Part shown: positions 31,793-38,275 of the stretch, piece after piece
Numbering within the stretch: the stretch's first letter is position 1
How the letters are laid out: each line of letters opens with the position of its first letter
NCBI GenBank assembly: GCA_003136495.1
Contig: PLER01000092.1
Location: 26,059 to 66,416 of the forward strand
DNA from: Acidimicrobiaceae bacterium
GTDB taxonomy: Bacteria > Actinomycetota > Acidimicrobiia > Acidimicrobiales > RAAP-2
Reading direction: 5' to 3'
Length of the DNA stretch: 40,358 nt
Translations under genes and position numbers: made by a program
Notes under the pieces: model-generated
What the model was told of the DNA's origin: nothing
What the model saw: the letters and a program-made list of their open reading frames with translations, nothing else
Database searches by the model: none

Positions 31793-32191
31793 CTAGTTAG
31801 AAACGCGAAGCGCGGTCACCGACACCGAGGAGTACGCCGATTTCGTATCGGTCGAATATTCGGCTCGGATCTGCCAGACGCCGTCGGCGCTGAAGTTAAA
31901 GCTGCACTCAACTTGACTCTGCTGAACGGGCTGATACGCGCACACGATGTTGGGTTCGCTCGCCGCCACGGGTGCGAACGCCACCATCCGGACGACGCCG
32001 CCAGTGTGCGCAGGGAGAACGTCGGCAATCACGTTGAAAGGTCCGTTCGACGTTGACGCCGGGACGGAATTATCACTGAAATCAAAGGAAAGGACCACGC
32101 TGTTCTGAATCGACAGGTCGGCACCGGCTGGAATAGCCACAAATCCGACGCTGCACGCTACGAAGAGCGCAGCCAAAAGTACCCGACGCAT
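31793..32191 (-). CDS. Secreted protein of unknown function
   Basis: This 132-residue protein has a clear Sec signal peptide: MRR, a hydrophobic core (LLAALFVACSVGFVAI), and likely cleavage after PAGA. The mature part of about 107 residues is beta-rich, with two Cys (VCAYQ and VECSF) that may form a disulfide. The pattern (FNFSADGVWQIRAEYS) resembles an immunoglobulin-like or cell-surface beta-sandwich. No family can be named. The ATG at 32191 is six bases after TATAGT on the minus strand, a good leaderless start. Confidence 0.75.
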   Translation of the reverse strand: MRRVLLAALFVACSVGFVAIPAGADLSIQNSVVLSFDFSDNSVPASTSNGPFNVIADVLPAHTGGVVRMVAFAPVAASEPNIVCAYQPVQQSQVECSFNFSADGVWQIRAEYSTDTKSAYSSVSVTALRVSN

Positions 32192-32203
32192 GAAATGACT
32201 ATA
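32192..32203 (-). promoter_or_regulatory. Leaderless -10 element before the secreted-protein gene
   Basis: On the minus strand TATAGT (32198-32203) lies six bases before the ATG at 32191. It is the closest match to TATAAT among the start-proximal hexamers in the window. Confidence 0.55.
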
Positions 32204-32260
32204 ACAGGATGCCTAATTTATAACGCCGATAATGTTCGTTATGTAAAGTTAGTAATTTAG

Positions 32261-32276
32261 GTGTCCCAACGGACAC
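32261..32276 (+). other. Perfect 6-bp hairpin upstream of the crcB pair
   Basis: GTGTCC (32261-32266), loop CAAC, GGACAC (32271-32276) form a perfect stem in an otherwise AT-rich 124 bp gap. It may be a leader-RNA structure or an operator for the fluoride-channel genes. The known fluoride riboswitch consensus was looked for and not seen. Confidence 0.35.
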
Positions 32277-32315
32277 ATGCGACCGTTTTCCCAGTAATTC
32301 CCCACTCTTTGGAGG

Positions 32316-32765
32316 GTGTTCGCTAGGTTCGTAGTACCAATGTCGTCGAATCTGGCTCTACAACCACGCGAATTTGTAATGGCATTGTCATCTGCGGCGA
32401 TCGGCGGTTTCGTCGGCACGATGGTGCGCGATTTGTTGACGGGGCTGGAGCATCTACCTTCACCGACCGGTTCGGTGTCGTGGTCCCACGAGATTCCGTG
32501 GGCGTTGCTGGCAATCAACTTTGTCGGCGTGTTTCTCGCCACTCGACTCCTTCGTGGACCTCTCCGCCACCGCGATTCGAACGACCGTACTCGGGTACTG
32601 ATCATTACTGGCTTCTTCGGTGGATTGACCTCATACTCAGGACTCTTCGTCGATTTCGCCGCAATTTGGCACGTCAGCCCCCACGGCTGTCTTTTCGTGG
32701 CCGTAGGCGCGATTCTGAGCGGCGTCGTCGCGGGTTGGCTCGGACTTGCGAGCTTCGGCACATGA
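32316..32765 (+). CDS. crcB: CrcB/Fluc fluoride channel, first subunit
   Basis: This small four-helix membrane protein exports fluoride. Fluc channels work as antiparallel dimers. Family motifs are visible: GGFVGTMVRDLL in helix 1, NFVGVFLATRLL in helix 2 with the pore Asn, and TGFFGGLTSYSGLF in helix 3. The usual TTFS of the Phe-box region is TSYS here, a change expected in one member of a heteromeric pair. The start is unclear. GTG at 32316 has GGAGG too close, while ATG at 32340 and ATG at 32379 would give a more usual N-terminus. The stop overlaps the second crcB gene (ATGA, 4 bp). Confidence 0.85.
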   Translation: MFARFVVPMSSNLALQPREFVMALSSAAIGGFVGTMVRDLLTGLEHLPSPTGSVSWSHEIPWALLAINFVGVFLATRLLRGPLRHRDSNDRTRVLIITGFFGGLTSYSGLFVDFAAIWHVSPHGCLFVAVGAILSGVVAGWLGLASFGT

Positions 32766-33121
32766 CCCTCTTTCTCGTTTCCCTACTGGGCGCCGTCGGC
32801 TGCGCGGTGCGCTATCTCATGGAGTACACCCTTCGGCGCCATCACCCCACCATTCGTCCCTGGGCGACGGTTGCGGCCAACACGCTCGGTTGTCTCATCG
32901 CCGGATACGCGGCATATCGACTCATTGGCGTCGCCGACGTCCATCTGAGGTCCATCGTATTGACCGGTTTTTGTGGGGGACTGACGACCTTCTCCTCGGC
33001 CTTCGCGGTACCGATGATCCTCCAGCGTGAACACCGATTGGCCTATTCGGTGACCCTGATGACCACTACCCCACTGCTCTGCACCGGCGCCTTTCTCCTG
33101 GGGACGCTCGTCGCACGCTAG
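32762..33121 (+). CDS. crcB: CrcB/Fluc fluoride channel, second subunit
   Basis: This 119-residue protein is the partner of the preceding gene. The ORF track extends the frame to 32480, but ATG at 32762 overlaps the first subunit's stop and begins directly before helix 1. Motifs are GAVGCAVRYLM, ANTLGCLIAGY with the pore Asn, and TGFCGGLTTFSSAF, which keeps the standard TTFS core. Paired crcB genes in tandem are typical of actinobacteria and other Gram-positives and usually encode a heterodimer. The frame ends at 33121, before a secreted-protein gene. Confidence 0.92.
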   Translation: MTLFLVSLLGAVGCAVRYLMEYTLRRHHPTIRPWATVAANTLGCLIAGYAAYRLIGVADVHLRSIVLTGFCGGLTTFSSAFAVPMILQREHRLAYSVTLMTTTPLLCTGAFLLGTLVAR

Positions 33122-33158
33122 TGACGGGCGCGGTAAAGGTCGACGGGAAGCCATGTAA

Positions 33159-33164
33159 TACTCT
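33159..33164 (+). promoter_or_regulatory. Possible -10 hexamer TACTCT for the LppX-like gene
   Basis: TACTCT fits TANNNT and lies 50 bp before the GTG at 33214, which has its own GGAGG ribosome site. No -35 box is clear. Confidence 0.3.
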
Positions 33165-33213
33165 GTTCGTCCATCTCGTGAGCCAGTCTCGGAATGGGAG
33201 TAACGGAGGCAGA

Positions 33214-33927
33214 GTGAAGCGACGCGGACCACTCACGGTCGCTTGCCTCCTGTCACTGGTCACCGCGGGCCTATCGCTGCCGGCTACCGCCGCCTCCACC
33301 GTCACCGCGACGCACTTTTCCGCCAACGAGTTGCTCCTAAAGTCCGAGGCGGCGACCGAAGCCGCCGGCAGTGTTCGGGTCACCGGGCTAGAAACCTTCT
33401 CCAACGGGACGACGTTTTCCTCGGTGCTCGACAGTTCCGTGCACGAGTCGACCCAGATCGGAAAGGGTTCCGGCCAGCATGAGCTCGTCCTCGTCATCGG
33501 GTCAAAAGTCTTCATCAAGGGGAATGAGTCGTACTACCTCAACGCTACGGGCAAGGAGAACTTCAAATTTGCGAACCGCTGGGTGCTGGTCAACTCGTCG
33601 AGCTCGCTGTATCACTACAACCAGACCGGTGAACTTTTGGACTCCCTCGCTAAGAGCGTCTTTAAGTTGACCAACCCGAAGATCGAAGGTGTCGTCAAGT
33701 ACTACGGACATCCCGCGGTCAAGGTCTCCGGCCGACTCCCCGCCGCATCGTCGGCCCCGGGATCGCCCCAAACGATATTCATCTCGACCACCGCGCCGTA
33801 TCTGCCACTCGGTTACAACCTGCGAGTCGCCTCTGACGATGAAGCACTCACCGCCAAGGCGAAGTTCTCGATGTGGGGCGAGAGGGTCTCCGTCGTCGCG
33901 CCCACTAGCTTCGTCACCTCGTCGTAG
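33214..33927 (+). CDS. Secreted protein, LppX/LolA-like fold suspected
   Basis: The ORF track starts at 33121, but GTG at 33214 has GGAGG six bases upstream and opens directly into a signal peptide (VKRRGPLTVACLLSLVTAG, cleavage near ATAAS). This gives 237 residues. There is no lipobox Cys. The mature part is a run of beta-strands with NG and GS turns (VRVTGLETFSNGTTFSS, VLVIGSKVFIKGNESYYL), and a segment GHPAVKVSGRLP. This layout resembles the LppX/LprG/LolA half-barrel that carries lipids in actinobacterial envelopes. The family call is an inference by pattern, not a motif match. It is convergent with the PuuD-like gene across 28 bp. Confidence 0.72.
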   Translation: MKRRGPLTVACLLSLVTAGLSLPATAASTVTATHFSANELLLKSEAATEAAGSVRVTGLETFSNGTTFSSVLDSSVHESTQIGKGSGQHELVLVIGSKVFIKGNESYYLNATGKENFKFANRWVLVNSSSSLYHYNQTGELLDSLAKSVFKLTNPKIEGVVKYYGHPAVKVSGRLPAASSAPGSPQTIFISTTAPYLPLGYNLRVASDDEALTAKAKFSMWGERVSVVAPTSFVTSS

Positions 33928-33955
33928 CGCTCGGCGCTGCGATTGACCAGCGACG

Positions 33956-34678
33956 TTACGAACTCTCGCTAGCGCTGCGCACGAGCCAGAGGAACGTGGG
34001 GTCGGGCTTGTCCAAGAGCTCGGGGTGCCACTGCACCGCAACGAGTCGTCGATCTGGCGTCTCGAGACCTTCGACCACGCCATCGGGGGCCTTGGCCGAT
34101 ACCAAGAGACCCTCGCCCACTTCGTCGACAACTTGGTGGTGGAGTGAGTTCACACCGACCTCCCCCGCGAAGAGTTCGGCGGTCAACGTGCCCTCGACGA
34201 CGTGCACGCTGTGAGTCGCTCGGTGACCGTCGACGTCCCACTGCGGGTGACCGACACCGTCGTCGAGTTCCACGTGTTGACGCAACGTCCCGCCATAGAC
34301 GACGTTGACGAGTTGTAGGCCGCGACAGATCGCGAGCACCGGGATCCCCTTGCGCTGGGCCGCGCCGAGCAGTTTGATCTCCCAGGCGTCACGATCGGGT
34401 TCGATGGCGCCGAGATCAGCGTCCGGCGATTGACCGTAGTTAGCGGGGTCGACGTCCGCGCCACCGCTCAGTACCAGACCGTCGAGGTGATCAATCATCT
34501 CGTCGGGATCGGCGTCACGCGTTAATTCAACGGGTAGGCCCCCCGCGAGGGCGACCGAGCGCGGATAGTCGGTGAAGTGGAGATCGAATTCGATGCCGCT
34601 CATCGCCGCGGGGACGTGGGCGCCCAACGTCGACGCGGGCCACCGGCGCCCGGAGATGCCAATCAACGGTCGAGCCAT
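33956..34678 (-). CDS. PuuD-like gamma-glutamyl hydrolase (class I GATase-like, peptidase C26)
   Basis: This 240-residue hydrolase is of the gamma-glutamyl-GABA hydrolase type, which cuts gamma-glutamyl amides to free amine or acid plus glutamate. The nucleophile is C118 in AICRGLQLVN, and the other triad members are H218 and E220 in QWHPE. LVLSGGADVDP is the family's oxyanion-side motif. The ORF track starts at 34792. ATG at 34678 begins directly at the core strand (RPLIGISG), and TACACT lies six bases upstream, so I use that. It diverges from the P450 gene across 76 bp that hold the shared regulatory element. With the GS-like gene nearby, it could close a gamma-glutamylation cycle. Confidence 0.9.
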   Translation of the reverse strand: MARPLIGISGRRWPASTLGAHVPAAMSGIEFDLHFTDYPRSVALAGGLPVELTRDADPDEMIDHLDGLVLSGGADVDPANYGQSPDADLGAIEPDRDAWEIKLLGAAQRKGIPVLAICRGLQLVNVVYGGTLRQHVELDDGVGHPQWDVDGHRATHSVHVVEGTLTAELFAGEVGVNSLHHQVVDEVGEGLLVSAKAPDGVVEGLETPDRRLVAVQWHPELLDKPDPTFLWLVRSASESS

Positions 34679-34690
34679 ACCCCAAGTGTA
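34679..34690 (-). promoter_or_regulatory. Leaderless -10 element before the PuuD-like gene
   Basis: On the minus strand TACACT (34685-34690) lies six bases before the ATG at 34678. It sits about 20 bp from the shared regulatory element. Confidence 0.5.
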
Positions 34691-34710
34691 CGTGGCGCGT
34701 TCAAATCGTG

Positions 34711-34739
34711 TTGTAATGGGATGTCGTTTGGACGCAAAC
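34711..34739 (+). promoter_or_regulatory. Shared regulatory element, copy A (before P450)
   Basis: TTGTAATGGGATG is followed by TCGTTTGGACGCAAAC. The right part contains the perfect inverted repeat GTTTG-GACG-CAAAC (34726-34739). The same element, with a 3-bp insertion, lies before the FAH gene at 37334-37365. TGTAAT could be a -10, which would put the inverted repeat just after the transcription start. GGAGG follows six bases later as the P450 ribosome site. Confidence 0.6.
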
Positions 34740-34754
34740 ATCTCTGGAGGATTC

Positions 34755-35996
34755 GTGACCGACGCGCTCGCGGACATCACGTCCCACGACACCTACGTCA
34801 CGGGGGTCCCGTACGACACGTTCGCGTACCTTCGCGAACACGATCCCGTCCACTGGACCGAGGAAGCCGAGGGTCGCGGTTTCTGGAGTCTCACGACCTA
34901 CGACGACATCCTCTTCGCCAGCCGCAACACCGAAGTGTTCTCGAGTCGCTGGGGGATCCGCCTCGAGGACATGGACGAAGAAGAGACCGAAGCCCGCCGC
35001 ACCCTCATGGAGATGGACGCGCCAGAACACACGCGCCTTCGCCGCTTGGTGAGTCGGCCCTTCGCCCCGAAGTCGGTCAACGAGTACGAAGACGCCGTGC
35101 GCGCCCTCGCGGTAGAGGTCCTCGACGCGCTCGAGGGCGAACGAGAGTTCAACTTCGTCCAACGCGTGGCGCGCGAGCTACCGATGCGGATGCTGGGCCG
35201 TCTGCTTGGACTGCCCGACGAGGACCTCGATTGGCTCGTCCAACGTGGCGACGCCCTCATCGGCAACACGGACGCCGACTTCACCGACTTCGTCGTCGAC
35301 CAGGTCGACACGAGCGAGTACCGACTCCTCCCCTTCCGCTCCCCCGTCGCCGTCGAACTCTTTGAGTACGCCGCCCAGGAACTCGACGCGCGTCGCCTCT
35401 CCCCCACCCACGACGTGCTGAGTGCCCTCCTCTCCCCCACCGTCGACGGTGACACGCTCGACGACCTCGCGCTGAAGAACTTCTTCACGTTGATGGTGGC
35501 AGCCGGCAACGATACGACGCGCTACACCATGACGGGTGGTCTCCTCGCGTTGATCGAGCGACCAGAGTTGTTCGCGCGAATTCCCACGATGACGTTGGAA
35601 GAACGCAAAAGCCTCGTCGAGGAGATGCTTCGTTGGACCACGGTGACGATGCACTTTCGCCGCACGCTGACGCGGGACGTCGAACTACGAGGAAAATCTC
35701 TCAAGGCGGGCGACAAGGTCGTGCTCTGGTTTGCCTCCGCCGATTTCGACGAGACTCACTTTGACCAGCCCCGAGAGTTTCGCGCTGACCGCACGCCCAA
35801 CGATCACGTCGCCTTCGGACTCCACAGTCCGCACCTGTGCCTCGGGGCGCACCTCGCCCGACTCGAGCTGCGCGTCCTCTTTGAGGAACTCGCGCGCCGC
35901 TGGGAAAGAGTGGAGCTCATCGCACCACCGGAGCGTCTGCGTTCGAACTTCATCAGCGGCATGAAGACGTTGCCACTTCGGGTGACCTGGCGTTAG
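34755..35996 (+). CDS. Cytochrome P450
   Basis: This 413-residue soluble bacterial P450 is a heme monooxygenase that needs a ferredoxin and reductase. The ORF track starts at 34572. GTG at 34755 is preceded by TGGAGG at 4-5 bases and gives a normal length. The I-helix oxygen-activation motif is AGNDTT (D253, T254-T255). The K-helix ExxR is in EEMLRW, and the heme loop is FGLHSPHLCLG with C362 as the axial ligand. The loop keeps F, P-H and C-L-G but replaces the usual glycines with Leu, His and Ser. The substrate is unknown; the neighbours suggest an aromatic or amine compound. It is convergent with the GS-like gene (4 bp overlap). No redox partner is adjacent. Confidence 0.95.
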   Translation: MTDALADITSHDTYVTGVPYDTFAYLREHDPVHWTEEAEGRGFWSLTTYDDILFASRNTEVFSSRWGIRLEDMDEEETEARRTLMEMDAPEHTRLRRLVSRPFAPKSVNEYEDAVRALAVEVLDALEGEREFNFVQRVARELPMRMLGRLLGLPDEDLDWLVQRGDALIGNTDADFTDFVVDQVDTSEYRLLPFRSPVAVELFEYAAQELDARRLSPTHDVLSALLSPTVDGDTLDDLALKNFFTLMVAAGNDTTRYTMTGGLLALIERPELFARIPTMTLEERKSLVEEMLRWTTVTMHFRRTLTRDVELRGKSLKAGDKVVLWFASADFDETHFDQPREFRADRTPNDHVAFGLHSPHLCLGAHLARLELRVLFEELARRWERVELIAPPERLRSNFISGMKTLPLRVTWR

Positions 35997-37282
35997 AGAA
36001 ACGGCAGGTACTCGCGAAGCTCCCAATCGGTGGTCGCCGCCTCGAAGCTCTCCCACTCCGTTCGTTTGATCGCGATGTGCTGTGCGACGAGGTCCGCTCC
36101 GATCGCGTCAGAAAGTTCGTGGTCGCTCTCTAAGGCGTCGAGCGCGAGGGCCAGCGAGCCCGGCACGCCCACGGTCGCGTCAATGGTGTCGAGCCCGTTG
36201 CCACCCTCGGGCGCACCGGGGTCACTCTTGGCGGATACGCCCAACCGCGCCGCCTGCAGCACTGCCGCCGCGGCGGTGTGGATGACGGCCGCGCCGTCGC
36301 TGAGTCGGTGCTCGAGACGAGCCCCTCGACCACGTTCGCTCGGCACGCGAATCGTGGCGCCACGGTGGTCGTAGCCCCAGTTCGCCCAGTAGCCCGAGAG
36401 CGACGCGGGTCGAAGGCGCTTGTACGCGTTCACCGTCGGCGCACAGAGCCCCGCGAGGGCGCGGTGGTGGTCGAGTAAGCCGCCGATGGCACCCTTTGCC
36501 AGCGCCGACAGACCGTCGGGCGTCGACGCGTCGTTGATCACGTTCTCACCGTCGTTGTTGGTGAAGGAGAAGTTCACGTGCAGGCCCGATCCCCCTCGAT
36601 CACTCAAGGGCTTACCCATGAACGTGACGAGCAGACCGAGCCGCTGGGCCACTTCGCGCGCGAGGACCTTAAAGAGGAACGCGTCATCGGCCGCGCGTAA
36701 CGCGTCGCGGTAGCGCAGGGTGAATTCGAATTGGGGAGTGTCGTACTCGGAGTTCACCGACTCCAGAGGAATGTCGGCCTCGGCGCAGGCCGCCCAGATG
36801 GCGTCGATGAGGCCGTAGGGATCGACCGCCGCGCCGGTGCCGTAGACGAACGCACCGGGCGTGTCTAGGGGCTTCCACCCGCCGCGGTCGTCGGCCACGA
36901 ACACGTACGCCTCGAGCTCGAAGCCGACCTGGGGCTCGTAGCCGAGCGCCCGCCACTCCCCGATCGCTCGCTCCAGTGCGCACCTCGGCGATACGGCGAC
37001 CGGTTCACCGTTTCGCTCCAGGGACGCCACGACCACCGACGTGTTCGCCTCCCAACTCGCTCGAACGTCCTTGAGTCGGTACACCGCGTCAAAGTCGGGT
37101 AGTCCCTCGTTCCAGTGACTGCCGGGTGCCTCCGGGGTCATCCCCCGGTTGTAGCCCAGCGCCCAGGTGCCGGTGCAGTGGCGCACGCCGTGCGCACCCA
37201 CGTCAGCGGGGACGTACTTGCCTCGGGCGAGGCCGAGGTGGTCGGGCCACAGGACCCGTACGCGTTCAAGTGCACTAGCCAT
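35993..37282 (-). CDS. Glutamine-synthetase-like gamma-glutamyl ligase
   Basis: This 429-residue member of the GS superfamily resembles PuuA-type gamma-glutamylamine synthetases. The ORF track starts at 37540. ATG at 37282 has GAGGAGG four bases upstream and begins at the family N-terminus (RVLWPDHLGLARGKYV). Metal and ATP residues lie in FELEAYVF (121-128), EYDTPQFEF, GGSGLHVNFSF, NAYKRLRP and RLEHRLSDGAA. The last motif lacks the NPY that follows in true glutamine synthetases (DGAAVIH here), and the Lys/Tyr adenylylation loop is not seen. So it probably glutamylates an amine rather than ammonia. It is the ligase partner expected for the PuuD-like hydrolase and diverges from the FAH-HpaE-HpaD genes. 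Confidence 0.88.
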   Translation of the reverse strand: MASALERVRVLWPDHLGLARGKYVPADVGAHGVRHCTGTWALGYNRGMTPEAPGSHWNEGLPDFDAVYRLKDVRASWEANTSVVVASLERNGEPVAVSPRCALERAIGEWRALGYEPQVGFELEAYVFVADDRGGWKPLDTPGAFVYGTGAAVDPYGLIDAIWAACAEADIPLESVNSEYDTPQFEFTLRYRDALRAADDAFLFKVLAREVAQRLGLLVTFMGKPLSDRGGSGLHVNFSFTNNDGENVINDASTPDGLSALAKGAIGGLLDHHRALAGLCAPTVNAYKRLRPASLSGYWANWGYDHRGATIRVPSERGRGARLEHRLSDGAAVIHTAAAAVLQAARLGVSAKSDPGAPEGGNGLDTIDATVGVPGSLALALDALESDHELSDAIGADLVAQHIAIKRTEWESFEAATTDWELREYLPFL

Positions 37283-37333
37283 AACGCCTCCTCGGGTGAC
37301 GTCGCGAACGTAGCACGGGCCCGGTCGAGGGGT

Positions 37334-37365
37334 TTGTAATGTGAAGGAGTCATTTGAATACAAAC
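37334..37365 (+). promoter_or_regulatory. Shared regulatory element, copy B (before FAH operon)
   Basis: TTGTAATGTGAAG, a 3-bp insertion, then TCATTTGAATACAAAC. The right part holds the inverted repeat TTTG-AATA-CAAA (37353-37364). TTTGTA (37333-37338) and TACAAA (37359-37364) form a second, wider pair. Aligned with copy A, about 24 of 29 positions agree. It lies between the divergent GS-like and FAH genes, with GGAGG seven bases downstream. Confidence 0.6.
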
Positions 37366-37381
37366 GATTTCCGGAGGCCGG

Positions 37382-38275
37382 GTGGAGTTTCGACGCATAC
37401 TTCTTGACGGCAACGTCGTCGAGGTCACCCGCGACGGTGACACCCTCGTCGCGGCCGACGGACGTCGCGTTGAGGCCGAGCGCGCGACGCACCTCCCGCC
37501 CGTCTCGCCGAGCAAGATTCTCTGTTGTCACCTCAACCACGTCTCACGCGTTCGTGAGTTCGAGCTGGAGCTTCCGCCCGCACCCACCTGGTTTCAGAAA
37601 CCCGTGTCCTCGCTCAACACCCACCACGGTGCGGTGGTGCGACCCGCCAACTGTCACTACTTGAACTTCGAGGGTGAGGTGGCCATCGTCATTGGCCGCA
37701 CCGCGCGCAACATCCGACTCGCCGACGCGGAGCACTACATCGCGGGCTACACCATCGCCAACGACTTCGGTCTGCACGACTTTCGAGACACCGACGCTGG
37801 CTCGATGTTGCGCGTGAAAGGCGCCGACACGCTCTGCCCCCTGGGGCCGGGCCTCGTAACGTCGTGGGACTTTAGGGGCAAGTCCCTCACCACGAGCGTC
37901 AACGGTGTGGTACGACAAGACGGCTCCACCGACGAGATGGCCTGGGACATGCACTACCTCGTCACGGACCTCGCTCGGCTGATCACGTTGGTACCTGGCG
38001 ACGTCATCCTCTCGGGCACGCCCGCCTTCTCTCGCCCCGTAGAGCCGGGCGACGTCGTCACCGTCGAGGTCGAGGGCCTCGGCGCGCTCACCAACCACGT
38101 AGTCGCATCACCGGAACCCGTCAGCGACGAAGTGGGCGCCCAACCCACCGCCAGCGAAGAGGTCCTCTCCACCACCTTCGGCGGTGACTGGGAGTTCCGC
38201 GGACAGCGCCGTCCCGCGCCCACGGACCGTGATTCCCTCCCCTCGCCTCGCGTGCCCGCGAGGTTTCGCTCATGA
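37382..38275 (+). CDS. Fumarylacetoacetate-hydrolase family protein, HpaG/HpcE-like
   Basis: This 297-residue FAH-fold enzyme is metal-dependent. Likely metal ligands are E97 and E99 (NFEGEVA) and D128 (ANDFG), and K146 lies in KGADTLCPLGP, a family signature. In the homoprotocatechuate pathway such enzymes isomerise or decarboxylate the ring-cleavage product (5-oxopent-3-ene-1,2,5-tricarboxylate decarboxylase). The operon with HpaE- and HpaD-like genes supports that role. It is a single FAH domain plus a C-terminal Ser/Pro-rich tail of about 55 residues, unlike the fused two-domain HpaG of enterobacteria. GTG at 37382 follows GGAGG. The stop overlaps the next start (ATGA). Confidence 0.87.
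   Translation: MEFRRILLDGNVVEVTRDGDTLVAADGRRVEAERATHLPPVSPSKILCCHLNHVSRVREFELELPPAPTWFQKPVSSLNTHHGAVVRPANCHYLNFEGEVAIVIGRTARNIRLADAEHYIAGYTIANDFGLHDFRDTDAGSMLRVKGADTLCPLGPGLVTSWDFRGKSLTTSVNGVVRQDGSTDEMAWDMHYLVTDLARLITLVPGDVILSGTPAFSRPVEPGDVVTVEVEGLGALTNHVVASPEPVSDEVGAQPTASEEVLSTTFGGDWEFRGQRRPAPTDRDSLPSPRVPARFRS

Noticed and set aside
32192-32340. Fluoride riboswitch before the crcB genes
   Set aside because: The expected conserved segments of the crcB RNA motif were not found. Only a simple 6-bp hairpin is present.
33928-33975. Terminator from the AGCGCT copies between the LppX-like and PuuD-like genes
   Set aside because: The copies are short self-palindromes on either side of the gap and do not form a stable stem with a T-run.
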